A DNA stretch of 64,000 bases from Streptosporangium lutulentum (lineage in GTDB: Bacteria > Actinomycetota > Actinomycetes > Streptosporangiales > Streptosporangiaceae). The translations under genes and the position numbers were made by a program. Below the pieces are notes generated by a model that saw only the letters and a list, made by a program, of their open reading frames with translations, did not search any database and was not told the DNA's origin. Positions 54,544 to 62,455 of the stretch are shown here, one piece after another (position 1 is the first letter of the stretch; every line of letters begins with the position of its first letter). The stretch spans positions 124,001 to 188,000 of the forward strand of contig NZ_JAUSQU010000001.1 in assembly GCF_030811455.1 (NCBI RefSeq), given 5' to 3'.

Positions 54544-55436
54544 TTGAGAGCCTCTCGTGCGGCGTCCAGATCATCGGGTGTCTTGAGGGCGACGGTCGTC
54601 ACCCCGCGCAGCGCACGTTTCGCCAGGCCGGTGAGCGTGCCACCGGGAAGCAGCTCGATCATGGTGGTGACGCCGCGGTCGGCCATGGTGGCCATGCAGG
54701 CGTCCCATCGAACCGGGTTGGCGACCTGGTCGACCAGGCGCCGGAGGAACTCGCCGCCGCTTTCGACCACCGCGCCGTCGGCGTTGGACAGGAGCGTGAC
54801 GGTGGGATCGGCGGGCGTGATGTCCGCGGCGGTCTCACGGAGATGGTCCACCGCCGGGGCCATGTGCACGGTGTGGAAGGCTCCGGCGACCGACAGCGGG
54901 ATCAGCCGCGCCCGCGCGGGCGGTTCGGCCTTGAACGCCTCTAACTGCTCCAGCGTGCCGCCGGCCACGATCTGCCCGGCGCCGTTGACGTTGGCGGCGG
55001 TGAGGCCATGCCGGCCGATGGCCGCGAGCACGTCTTCCTCGGCGCCGCCGAGCACGGCGAACATGCCGGTCTCGGTGATCGAGGCGGCCTTGGCCATGGC
55101 CTGGCCGCGCTCCCTGACGAGGGTCAGAGCCTGCTCGGGAGTGAGCACCCCGGCCAGGGCGGCGGCGGTGAACTCGCCGACGCTGTGTCCGGCGACGAGG
55201 TCGGGGGAGGCTCCGAGGACCTCGGCGACCGCCAGCCCGGCGGCGACCAGCAGGGGCTGCGCGACGGAGGTGTCACGGATCTCGTCGGCGCCGGCGGTGG
55301 TCCCGTAGGCGACCAGATCGAGGCCGACCAGATCGGACCAGGCGGACAGACGGTCTGCCAGGCCCGGAAGTTCGAGCCATGGATTCAGGAAACCTGGGGT
55401 CTGGGCGCCTTGGCCCGGAGCGACGATGACGAGCAC
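54540..55436 (-). CDS. fabD: Malonyl-CoA:ACP transacylase (FabD)
   Basis: The 298-residue enzyme opens V-L-V-I-V-A-P-G-Q-G-A-Q-T-P-G-F and has the nucleophile Ser85 in G-H-S-V-G. It loads malonate onto ACP. GTG 55436 is chosen at the family start; the frame is open 84 bases further but into the regulatory region. First gene of the operon and next to its probable regulator, fasR. Confidence 0.94.
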   Translation of the reverse strand: MLVIVAPGQGAQTPGFLNPWLELPGLADRLSAWSDLVGLDLVAYGTTAGADEIRDTSVAQPLLVAAGLAVAEVLGASPDLVAGHSVGEFTAAALAGVLTPEQALTLVRERGQAMAKAASITETGMFAVLGGAEEDVLAAIGRHGLTAANVNGAGQIVAGGTLEQLEAFKAEPPARARLIPLSVAGAFHTVHMAPAVDHLRETAADITPADPTVTLLSNADGAVVESGGEFLRRLVDQVANPVRWDACMATMADRGVTTMIELLPGGTLTGLAKRALRGVTTVALKTPDDLDAAREALK

Positions 55437-55505
55437 GAAATCTAGCCTGCCCTGTAGAAGTTCAATACACGGGTGAGAATCCGGACGAACTTTGTCACCA
55501 CTATT

Positions 55506-55522
55506 TTGTGGAGACCCCACAA
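55506..55522. promoter_or_regulatory. Inverted repeat in the fasR-fabD intergenic region
   Basis: TTGTGG, five-base spacer, CCACAA. It lies 70-86 bases before the fabD start and 32 bases beyond the fasR stop. FasR is known in Streptomyces to bind upstream of fabD, so this is a candidate operator by position. Confidence 0.4.
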
Positions 55523-55553
55523 CAGGAGTTTCGTACAGGTTAAGTAATGACGG

Positions 55554-56798
55554 TCAGGTTACAGTCGTCTCGGATAGGCGGCCGAGGATGAGCCCCACCT
55601 GCAGCGTGAAGGCCGAGCGACCCTCGGTCGGCTGGTATCCGGTCAACTCGGTGATCTTACGCAGACGGTAGCGCACCGTGTTCGGATGTACGAAGAGTAA
55701 CCGGGCCGTGGCCTCCAGAGAGGTTCCCTGCTCCAAATAGGTCGCCAGCGTGTCGAGCAGCGGCGTGCCGATCAGCGGCAGGTAGACGTTCTCGATCAGC
55801 TGGGCCCTGGCGGCGGCGTCGCCGTCGATGGCGCGCTCGGCCAGCAGATCCTCGGCGTGGACGGGTCTGGGCGCGTCCGGCCAGCCCGCGGCCGCCCGCA
55901 GGCCGGCGATCGCCGCCCGCGCCGAACTCGCCGCCGCGTGCAGGTCGTTCACCTCGGGCCCGATGACGATCGGACCCGGGCCGAAGCGCGGCACCACGTG
56001 CTTGGCCGCCGCGGTGACGTTGTCCGCGCCGCCCACGATGACGATCAGCCGGTCGCCCTGCACCCCCGCCAGCATGTCCAGCCCGGACCTGCGGCCCCGT
56101 TCGCGCAGCGCGTCGATGACCTCCTGCGGATCGTCGTCAGGGGTCTGACCGGCCAGCACCACGACGGGGGAGGAGGTCCAGCCGAGGGCGGCGGCCCACG
56201 AGTGCAGGCCGTCGTCCACCTCGCCCCTGACCAGCGCGTCCACGATCAACGCCTCCAGTCGCGCGTCCCAGGCGCCGCGTGCCTCGGCCTCCCGCGCGTA
56301 GACCTGGGCGGCGGCGAACGCCACGTCGCGGGTGTAGCGGAGCATCGCCTGCTGGAGCTGGTCCTCTCCGCCCGGCGCGGCCAGATCCCCGGTCTGCGCC
56401 TCGACCACCTCGACCACGACCCGGACGATGTCGACGGTCTGCTGCAGCGAGATCGACCGCTTCAGCTCCCGGGGCGCGGTGCCGAAGAACTCGATGCTGG
56501 GAGTCGGACGGCCCTGGCCCTCCCCCGCGTGCTGGAACCACTCCACGAACGCGGCGATGCCCGCCTGGGCCACCAGCCCGACCCAGGACCTGTCCTCGGC
56601 GGACAGGGCGCGGAACCACATCAGCCGGTCGTCCATCCTGGACATGGCGGCCGTGCCCAGCGTGCCCATGGCCCGCTCCAGCCTGCGCGTGGTGTCTTCC
56701 CTCGTCCGGCCCTGGTCGGGATCCCCCCCGTCGGCCCCGGTCACGACGTCGTTCACGACGTCACTGTGTCTTCCCGCTCGCTCGCTCCGCTCCCTCAC
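55554..56798 (-). CDS. fasR: FasR-like transcriptional activator of fatty acid synthesis (PucR/CdaR-type HTH)
   Basis: The 414-residue protein ends in a PucR-type helix-turn-helix (L-F-V-H-P-N-T-V-R-Y-R-L-R-K-I-T-E-L-T-G). It contains G-L-V-A-Q-A-G-I-A-A-F-V-E-W-F near the N-terminus, shared with Streptomyces FasR. FasR activates the adjacent fabD-fabH-acpP-fabF operon. The start is uncertain: GTG 56798 lies within a dispersed GTGAGGGAGCGGAGC motif, and GTG codons downstream are possible. Confidence 0.88.
   Translation of the reverse strand: MRERSERAGRHSDVVNDVVTGADGGDPDQGRTREDTTRRLERAMGTLGTAAMSRMDDRLMWFRALSAEDRSWVGLVAQAGIAAFVEWFQHAGEGQGRPTPSIEFFGTAPRELKRSISLQQTVDIVRVVVEVVEAQTGDLAAPGGEDQLQQAMLRYTRDVAFAAAQVYAREAEARGAWDARLEALIVDALVRGEVDDGLHSWAAALGWTSSPVVVLAGQTPDDDPQEVIDALRERGRRSGLDMLAGVQGDRLIVIVGGADNVTAAAKHVVPRFGPGPIVIGPEVNDLHAAASSARAAIAGLRAAAGWPDAPRPVHAEDLLAERAIDGDAAARAQLIENVYLPLIGTPLLDTLATYLEQGTSLEATARLLFVHPNTVRYRLRKITELTGYQPTEGRSAFTLQVGLILGRLSETTVT
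56773..56798 (-). repeat. Dispersed GTGAGCGAGCG-type purine-rich motif, copy 2
   Basis: On the minus strand GTGAGGGAGCGGAGCGAGCG continues AGCGGG. It starts with the presumed fasR start codon, encoding (M)-R-E-R-S-E-R-A. Related to the copy at 17074-17095. Confidence 0.5.
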
Positions 56799-56942
56799 GT
56801 CACTAAGAGTGCCAGGTCGCGCGAGATGCGCCAGCCGTGGTACCGGACAGCGTACGGGCCTTCGTTCTGTAGGGCGCCCTGCGCGGCGGGGTGCGGACGT
56901 CCACGAACCGGCCGTTCACGGGAGATGGCCGCCCGCGCCCGC

Positions 56943-57428
56943 TCAGATGACGGCGGCGGCGGTGATCAGGCCGATGACCAGGTGCGTGACCGCGAGGAGA
57001 CGGGTACCGGGCTGGAGGTCGGACTCCTTGACCAGCTCGCGGACCGAGATCCCCGCGACCTTGTCGAACACGACCATCGCCACGGTCTGTACGGCGATGC
57101 CGACCAGGCCGAAGACCAGGGTCGCGAGCAGGCCCTCGTGCAGGGCTCCGCCCGAGGCCCAGATGGAGACCGAGACGATCAGCCCGACGGCGGCCAGCCC
57201 CGAGCCGGTGAGCAGGGTGGCGTTGGGGTTGCGGTCGACCTTGATCAGCTGGCTGAGCTTGCCCGGGATGGCCATGTCGAGCACGTAGAAGCCGATGATC
57301 AGCAGGATCACGCCGAGCGCGGCGTAGGCGGCGATGGCGAGCGAGCCGCGTCCGAGGATCTCGGCGAACGAGACCGTCGCGGCATCGGCCGGGGCGGGGA
57401 GCGGGACCGGCAGGGGGGTGGGGCTCAT
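56943..57428 (-). CDS. DUF350 membrane protein (YjfL-like)
   Basis: The 161-residue protein has four membrane helices in two similar halves (A-Y-A-A-L-G-V-I-L-L-I-I-G-F-Y and L-V-F-G-L-V-G-I-A-V-Q). The acidic loop between halves includes L-D-M-A-I-P-G-K. The DUF350 family is thought to be a small channel-like membrane protein. It follows the ATP-grasp gene by 18 bases, matching the E. coli yjfM-yjfC-yjfL grouping. Confidence 0.88.
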   Translation of the reverse strand: MSPTPLPVPLPAPADAATVSFAEILGRGSLAIAAYAALGVILLIIGFYVLDMAIPGKLSQLIKVDRNPNATLLTGSGLAAVGLIVSVSIWASGGALHEGLLATLVFGLVGIAVQTVAMVVFDKVAGISVRELVKESDLQPGTRLLAVTHLVIGLITAAAVI

Positions 57429-57446
57429 GGTGCTCTCTTTCGGGGC

Positions 57447-58607
57447 TCAGAGTTCGATGCGGTGCGGGACGAAGGACGAGGTGTCGTCGGTGACGAACCC
57501 CGTGGTCTCGCGGATGCCGACCCCCGCGGCCTCGTCGTGGATGACCCAGGCCCCGAGCACGGGCCGCCAGCCGTCGAAGACGGGCAGTGCCTGGAACTCC
57601 TGGTAGACGTAGCCTTCGGCGCCGTAGCCGCCGGAGGTCTCGACGCGGTCGCCGGGGGTGACGATCCGCATGTTCGCGCCCTCGCGGCCGAGGAGCGGTT
57701 TCACGATGTAGGAGGACATGTCACGGGGGCCGTCGAGGTAGGCGGGCAGCAGGTTCGGGTGTCCCGGATACAGCTCCCAGAGCACCGCGAGCAGTGCCTT
57801 GTTGGACAGCAGCATCTTCCACAGCGGCTCGATCCAGGTCATCGAGACCTGCTGGCGCACCGCCTGGACCCCGAACGGGTCGGCGATCGCCCACTCCCAC
57901 GGATACAGCTTGCAGAGCGAGCGGATCACCCGGCGCTCCATGTCTACGAACCGCAGGTTGAGGTCGTCCCAGCCGATGTCCTCCATGGCCACCGCGACCG
58001 TCCTCAGCCCGGCCTGGTCGGCGGTCTCCTGGAGGTAGGCGAGGGTCATCGCCTCCTCGCCGCTCTGGTCCATGTTGGTCCAGGCGAAGTGCGAGGGGCC
58101 GGTGGGGAGACCCGCCGAGATCTGCTGCCATCGGCCGATCAGCCGCTCGTGGATGGAGTTCCACTGGTCGTCGTCGGGGTAGCGGTCCCGAAGCCAGAAC
58201 CACTGCACGACGGAGCTCTCCAGCAGGCTCGTCGGGGTGTCGGCGTTGTATTCCAGCATCTTGGCCGGGCCGGTCCCGTCGTAGCGCAGGTCGAACCGGC
58301 CGAACAGGTGCGGGTCGCTCCGCTCCCAGGAGCGGGCGATCTCCGGTGCCACCCATTCGGGAATGGAGAAGTCGGCGTAGCGGGCGTGCTCTATGACGTG
58401 CTCCACCGCGTGGAGACACATCCGGTGCAGGTCTTCGACCTGGTTCTCCAGATCGAGCACCTCGTCCATGGAGAAGACGTATTGGACGGTCTCGTCCCAG
58501 TAGGGGCGCTTGAGGCCGTCGGGATGAGCCGAACGGTGATAGGCCAGGCCGTGGCCCTCGATGATGCTCTCCCAGCCGTCCCGGGGGAGTGAGGTCTCGC
58601 GTCTCAT
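57447..58607 (-). CDS. Glutathionylspermidine-synthase-like ATP-grasp ligase (YjfC/YgiC type)
   Basis: The 386-residue ATP-grasp amide ligase has F-D-L-R-Y-D-G...K-M-L-E-Y-N-A-D-T-P in the first third and K-P-L-L-G-R-E-G-A-N-M in the last third, both diagnostic. It lacks the N-terminal amidase of true glutathionylspermidine synthase, so it is the ligase-only form. Actinomycetes use mycothiol, so glutathione is an unlikely substrate. Probably ligates an amine or peptide to a carboxylate of unknown identity. Middle gene of the three-gene operon. Confidence 0.9.
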   Translation of the reverse strand: MRRETSLPRDGWESIIEGHGLAYHRSAHPDGLKRPYWDETVQYVFSMDEVLDLENQVEDLHRMCLHAVEHVIEHARYADFSIPEWVAPEIARSWERSDPHLFGRFDLRYDGTGPAKMLEYNADTPTSLLESSVVQWFWLRDRYPDDDQWNSIHERLIGRWQQISAGLPTGPSHFAWTNMDQSGEEAMTLAYLQETADQAGLRTVAVAMEDIGWDDLNLRFVDMERRVIRSLCKLYPWEWAIADPFGVQAVRQQVSMTWIEPLWKMLLSNKALLAVLWELYPGHPNLLPAYLDGPRDMSSYIVKPLLGREGANMRIVTPGDRVETSGGYGAEGYVYQEFQALPVFDGWRPVLGAWVIHDEAAGVGIRETTGFVTDDTSSFVPHRIEL

Positions 58608-58617
58608 CGGTACCGGA

Positions 58618-59025
58618 TCAGCTCCCGCTGCCGCTGCGCCCGCCGAAGCCGCCCCGCTGGATCACTGTGCCGTTGTGGCTGACGATCTGGACGTCCGAGG
58701 GGCGCACGGTGCTGCCGTGCCCGACCCGGATCCCGGATCTCACGCCCCCGTAGTACCACACATAGGCGCCGTGGGACCCGGAGTAGCCGTCGCCGTCGTC
58801 GTCGCAGTAGTCCTCGTCCACGTACGTGTAGGACCCGTCCGGCTGGGGGTTGTTGATATCGACGCAGTCGGCGCCGACCTCCTCGTAGTCGTCCTGGGCC
58901 GCACAGTAACCGATGAGGAGCACCGACACGAGGCCGATCCCGGTGAGCACGACGACCTTGGACGCCTTCGACTTCGGGGGGGAAGAAGGCGGTTGGCCCA
59001 TGGGGTGGTTTTCGCTTGCGGCCAT
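58618..59025 (-). CDS. DUF1190-like (YjfM) membrane-anchored protein
   Basis: The 135-residue protein has a polar N-terminus and one membrane segment (V-V-V-L-T-G-I-G-L-V-S-V-L-L-I-G-Y-C). An acidic Cys-containing external part follows, with a Gly-rich end Q-R-G-G-F-G-G-R. That ending and the neighbourhood match E. coli YjfM (DUF1190). The Cys after the hydrophobic stretch could be a lipid site. ATG 59025 follows GGAG. It has a strong promoter upstream. Confidence 0.75.
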   Translation of the reverse strand: MAASENHPMGQPPSSPPKSKASKVVVLTGIGLVSVLLIGYCAAQDDYEEVGADCVDINNPQPDGSYTYVDEDYCDDDGDGYSGSHGAYVWYYGGVRSGIRVGHGSTVRPSDVQIVSHNGTVIQRGGFGGRSGSGS

Positions 59026-59051
59026 CGGACTCCAATAAGATGCGTCGCCAC

Positions 59052-59079
59052 AGGTTATCGATGATGTTTTGTCTGTCAA
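59052..59079 (-). promoter_or_regulatory. Sigma-70-type promoter of the DUF1190/ATP-grasp/DUF350 operon
   Basis: On the minus strand, TTGACA (59079-59074), 16 bases, TAACCT (59057-59052). The best consensus promoter I found in the window; it lies 27 bases before the start codon. A small inverted repeat ACATC-TG-GATGT (59079-59090) touches the -35 box and may be an operator shared with the divergent WYL regulator. Confidence 0.65.
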
Positions 59080-59137
59080 CATCTGGATGTGATCCTATCC
59101 AGCGACACCGTCGGTGCCGAGGCGTAGCGTTGAAAGC

Positions 59138-59839
59138 GTGAATCGCACCGATCGCTTCCACGCTCTGATCGAGGAGCTTCGCGCGATCGCGCCCCGGTGC
59201 CGGTCGGCGCGTGAGCTGGCCACAGGGCTCGAGGTGAGCGTTCGCACGGTCGAGCGAGACCTCCGCGCGCTCCAGCAGTCCGGGGTGCCCGTCCGCGCGG
59301 ATCCCGGCGGGCGCGGCTACGCCCTCGGCGAGAGCGTGACCCCGCTCCCGATCGCCTTCACCCCGGACGAGGCGGTGGCGGTCGCCGCGGCGCTCAGCGG
59401 CGCGCAGGACACCCCGTTCGCCTTCCAGGCTCGCAGCGCCCTGAACAAGCTGGTCGCCGCGATGTCGCCGTCCGAGGGCGCCTCCGGGACCGTCCCCGGA
59501 GGCGACGGGGCCGGAGAGCCCCTCACCCGGGGCCACACGACCGTCGAGCCGGAGCCCTACCCCCGGGTGTCGCGGGTGATCGAGCAGGCGCTGCTCCACC
59601 GGCGGGTGCTGCGCCTGCGATATGAGGACCGCAAGGGCCGGACGACCGTCCGGGAGGTGGAGCCGGCGACCTTCGTGGGCGGCCGCGGCGGCCGCTGGTA
59701 TCTCGTGGGCGTGTGCCGGCTCAGACAGGACGCGCGTGCCTTCCGGCTCGACCGGATCGGCTGGGCCGAGGAGACCGGGGAGGTCGCGCCCGAGCATCCG
59801 CCGGAGCGGTTCTCCCCGCTGGGCGCCTCCGAGGAGTAG
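59138..59839 (+). CDS. WYL-domain helix-turn-helix transcriptional regulator
   Basis: The 233-residue protein has an N-terminal HTH_11-type domain (A-R-E-L-A-T-G-L-E-V-S-V-R-T-V-E-R-D-L) and a C-terminal WYL domain (L-R-L-R-Y-E-D-R-K-G-R, G-R-W-Y-L-V-G-V-C-R). WYL domains sense nucleic acids or nucleotides. It is divergent from the yjf-like operon and a likely regulator of it or of itself. GTG 59138 is chosen over an earlier in-frame GTG as it gives the family start N-R-T-D-R-F-H-A-L. Confidence 0.88.
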   Translation: MNRTDRFHALIEELRAIAPRCRSARELATGLEVSVRTVERDLRALQQSGVPVRADPGGRGYALGESVTPLPIAFTPDEAVAVAAALSGAQDTPFAFQARSALNKLVAAMSPSEGASGTVPGGDGAGEPLTRGHTTVEPEPYPRVSRVIEQALLHRRVLRLRYEDRKGRTTVREVEPATFVGGRGGRWYLVGVCRLRQDARAFRLDRIGWAEETGEVAPEHPPERFSPLGASEE

Positions 59840-59858
59840 CGCCGCCGAAGCCGTCCGG

Positions 59859-60060
59859 TCAGGTCCTGTGCGAGGGGCGCGGCCGGTCACCGAGGGCGGG
59901 CAGCACCTCGCGCAGAAGATCGGCCAGGGCCCGCGCGGTGTCCTCGGGGGCGTCCGAGAGCGGATCCTTGTGAGCCTCGCCCGGGGTTCCTCCGCCCGCT
60001 GGGCGTCCAGCGCCGTCAGGAGCTCCGGCCGTCGGCCGGTAGGGCGGCCGGGAGACGATC
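59859..60060 (-). other. Coding-like stretch without a start, after the GH15 gene
   Basis: A minus-strand frame open to TGA at 59861-59859 ends D-T-A-R-A-L-A-D-L-L-R-E-V-L-P-A-L-G-D with protein-like composition and high third-position GC. No start codon or family is visible, and the frame runs back out of phase into the GH15 gene. Perhaps a gene relic; possibly chance. Confidence 0.2.
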
Positions 60061-60063
60061 CGC

Positions 60064-61905
60064 CTAGCCGAGGGCGCGGTCGAGGTTGAACGCGGCGCTG
60101 ATCAGCGCGAGGTGGGTGAAGGCCTGGGGGAAGTTGCCGAGCTGCTCGCCGGTCCGCCCGATCTCCTCTGCGTACAGACCGAGGTGATTGGCGTAGGTGA
60201 GCATCTTCTCGAAGGCGAGTCGCGCCTCGTCGAGGCGTCCGGCGCGGGCGAGCGCCTCGACGTACCAGAACGAGCAGATCGAGAACGTGCCGTCCTCCCC
60301 TCGCAGGCCGTCCGGGCTGGCCGCGGGGTCGTAGCGGTACACCAGCGAGTCGGACACCAGGTTCTTGCCGAGCGCGTCAAGCGTGGACAGCCATTTCGGG
60401 TCGGTGGGGGCGATGAACTTGGTCAGCGGCATCATCAGGATCGAGGCGTCGAGGACGTCGTCGTCGAAGTGCTGCACGAACGCCTGCATCCGGTCGGACC
60501 AGCCGCGTTGCATGATCTGCCGGTAGATCGCGTCGCGGGACCGCCGCCAGCGCTCCGTGTTGGAGGGCAGCCCGCGGTGGCGGGCCATCCGCATGGCCCG
60601 CTCGATCGCCACCCAGCACATCAGCCGCGAGTAGACGAAGTTCTTGCGGCCCCCGCGTGTCTCCCAGATGCCCTCGTCGGGCTGGTCCCAGTTGCTGCAG
60701 ACCCAGTCCACCAGGCGGTGGATCTCTTCCCAGTAGTCGCTGGAGATCGGCCGGCACATCTTGTCGTAGAGGTAGACGGAGTCGATGAGGGCCCCGTAGA
60801 CGTCCAGCTGGAGCTGCGGGGCGGCGGCGTTTCCGATCCGTACCGGGGCCGAGCCCTGGTAGCCCTCGAAGTGGGACAGCTCGGTCTCCGGCAGTTCGGT
60901 GCGCCCGTCGATGCCGTACATGATCTGCAGCGGGCCCGATCCCTCACTGCCGTCGCGGCTGACCTGCTCGGACAGGAACCCGATGAACGCCTCCGCCTCC
61001 TCGCTGAACCCCAGCCTGAGCAGCGCGTACACGCAGAACGCGGAGTCACGGATCCAGACGTACCGGTAGTCCCAGTTGCGCTCCCCGCCGATCTGCTCGG
61101 GCAGGCTGGTCGTCGCCGCGGCCACGATCCCGCCGGTCGGCGCGTAGGTGAGCAGTTTCAGCGTCAGCGCGGAGCGGTGCACCATCTCCCGCCACCGGCC
61201 TCGGTAGCGCGATGAGGACAGCCAGCGCCGCCAGAACGCGACCGTCGCGGTGAACTGCTCCTCGGCCTCGGCGAGCGGGCACGACCGCGGCGCCACGTCC
61301 TCGCCGTATCTGTCGAGGGCGAACACCGCGGCCTCGCCCTCGTGGAGTTTGAAATCCGACCACGCGTCCTGGTCGTCGATCTCGACCGGCGTGGTGGCGG
61401 TCAGCGTCAGGGAGAGCGACGGGGACTCGAAGACCACCGCGCCGTGCCGCAGGCTCACGGTGTGCGGTTGCCTCCCGTAGTCGAACCGGGGAGCCACCCG
61501 CGCCTGAAACGTCAGTGATCCGCGAACGCACATCACCCGCCGGATCAGCCGGTGCCGGTCGGCTTCGCGCGAGTTGTCGACGATCGGCATGAAGTCCTGG
61601 ATCTCGCCCACCCCGTCGGCGGAGAAGAACCGGGTGATCAGCACGTTGGTGTCGGGGAAGTAGAACTGCTTGGTTCTCGCGGGCAGACTGGGGCCCAGCT
61701 CGAACGATCCGCCGCGGTCGGCGTCCAGGATCGAGGCGAACACGCTCGGCGCGTCGAAGCTCGGGGAGCAGTACCAGCCGATCGTGCCGTTCGTGTCCAC
61801 GAGCGCCACGGTGCGCAGATCACCGATCAATCCGTGGTCGGCGATCGGCGGGTATCGGGGATCTTCCCCCGGGTTCGGGTGATGAGCGGACTCAGCTGCC
61901 GTCAT
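60064..61905 (-). CDS. Glycoside hydrolase family 15 protein (glucoamylase/trehalase type)
   Basis: The 613-residue protein has an N-terminal beta-sandwich (I-A-D-H-G-L-I-G-D-L-R-T-V-A-L-V) and an (alpha/alpha)6 barrel with the general acid region D-E-G-I-W-E-T-R-G-G and the base region Y-A-E-E-I-G-R-T-G-E-Q-L-G-N-F. This subgroup includes cytoplasmic trehalases of actinobacteria; the substrate (trehalose or alpha-glucans) is not proven. ATG 61905 follows GGAAGG at five bases; an ATG seven codons earlier is possible. No signal peptide. Confidence 0.92.
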   Translation of the reverse strand: MTAAESAHHPNPGEDPRYPPIADHGLIGDLRTVALVDTNGTIGWYCSPSFDAPSVFASILDADRGGSFELGPSLPARTKQFYFPDTNVLITRFFSADGVGEIQDFMPIVDNSREADRHRLIRRVMCVRGSLTFQARVAPRFDYGRQPHTVSLRHGAVVFESPSLSLTLTATTPVEIDDQDAWSDFKLHEGEAAVFALDRYGEDVAPRSCPLAEAEEQFTATVAFWRRWLSSSRYRGRWREMVHRSALTLKLLTYAPTGGIVAAATTSLPEQIGGERNWDYRYVWIRDSAFCVYALLRLGFSEEAEAFIGFLSEQVSRDGSEGSGPLQIMYGIDGRTELPETELSHFEGYQGSAPVRIGNAAAPQLQLDVYGALIDSVYLYDKMCRPISSDYWEEIHRLVDWVCSNWDQPDEGIWETRGGRKNFVYSRLMCWVAIERAMRMARHRGLPSNTERWRRSRDAIYRQIMQRGWSDRMQAFVQHFDDDVLDASILMMPLTKFIAPTDPKWLSTLDALGKNLVSDSLVYRYDPAASPDGLRGEDGTFSICSFWYVEALARAGRLDEARLAFEKMLTYANHLGLYAEEIGRTGEQLGNFPQAFTHLALISAAFNLDRALG

Positions 61906-61926
61906 ACCGGCCTTCCCACCATTCAC

Positions 61927-62451
61927 AGGCTCGCACGTTATGCCTTAAAGCGTGTTATAAGCACAAAGGTACGTGTTTGGGGTATTTGTGTCGGTCTGTC
62001 GATCGTCAAGGGGCCGGAAGGTTTCGGGATGGGAGGCCGGCTTCCGGGCGTGAGTCCGTGAGGCATAAAGAGAAGGCTTGATCATGAAATATGCGCTCGC
62101 GTGGATATACAGGGGCCTTAGCGTAAGTTGACGCGCCGGAAGGTGGGGCTTGCCTCACCCTTTTCCGGGATACCTCGCCCATGGAACCGGACGACTGTGA
62201 TCTCTACCGTGGTGGTTCGACATCCTCCCCACAACCGAGACCGGGAGACACCGGCCTTCGCGGGCCGGAATCTCCCGCTTCACCGGCGACCGCCTCCGGC
62301 TCGCGCCGCTCGGGCGCCGTGCCGCCTCCGCGGACCCGGACGAGAGCACCACCGATCACGCCTGCGACGGTTCGGCCGCCGCCGGCGTCGAACGTGTCAT
62401 CGGACGGCACGGCCCCGCGTTCCCCCGAGACCCCCGCACCGGAAGGACCAG
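61927..62451. other. Gap before the two-component system
   Basis: The first half (61930-62150) is AT-richer and likely holds promoters. A GGTGGGGC-TT-GCCTCACC hairpin followed by TTTT lies at 62141-62164 on the plus strand, though no plus-strand gene precedes it. The second half contains the coding-like relic described separately. Confidence 0.45.
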
Positions 62452-62455
62452 ATGA
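62201..62455 (+). pseudogene. Possible 3' relic of a gene coupled to the histidine kinase
   Basis: After a TGA at 62198, this frame is open for 84 codons with about 80% GC at third positions and natural composition (W-F-D-I-L-P-T-T-E-T-G, then D-E-S-T-T-D-H-A-C-D-G). It ends in a TGA overlapping the kinase ATG (ATGA), as in a coupled operon. It has no start codon and no recognised family. It may be the tail of a lost upstream gene. Confidence 0.3.

Noticed and set aside
62128..62451. N-terminal extension of the histidine kinase by 108 residues
   Set aside because: The added part is Arg/Pro-rich, unlike a sensor domain. ATG 62452 has a good ribosome binding site and begins a normal kinase.
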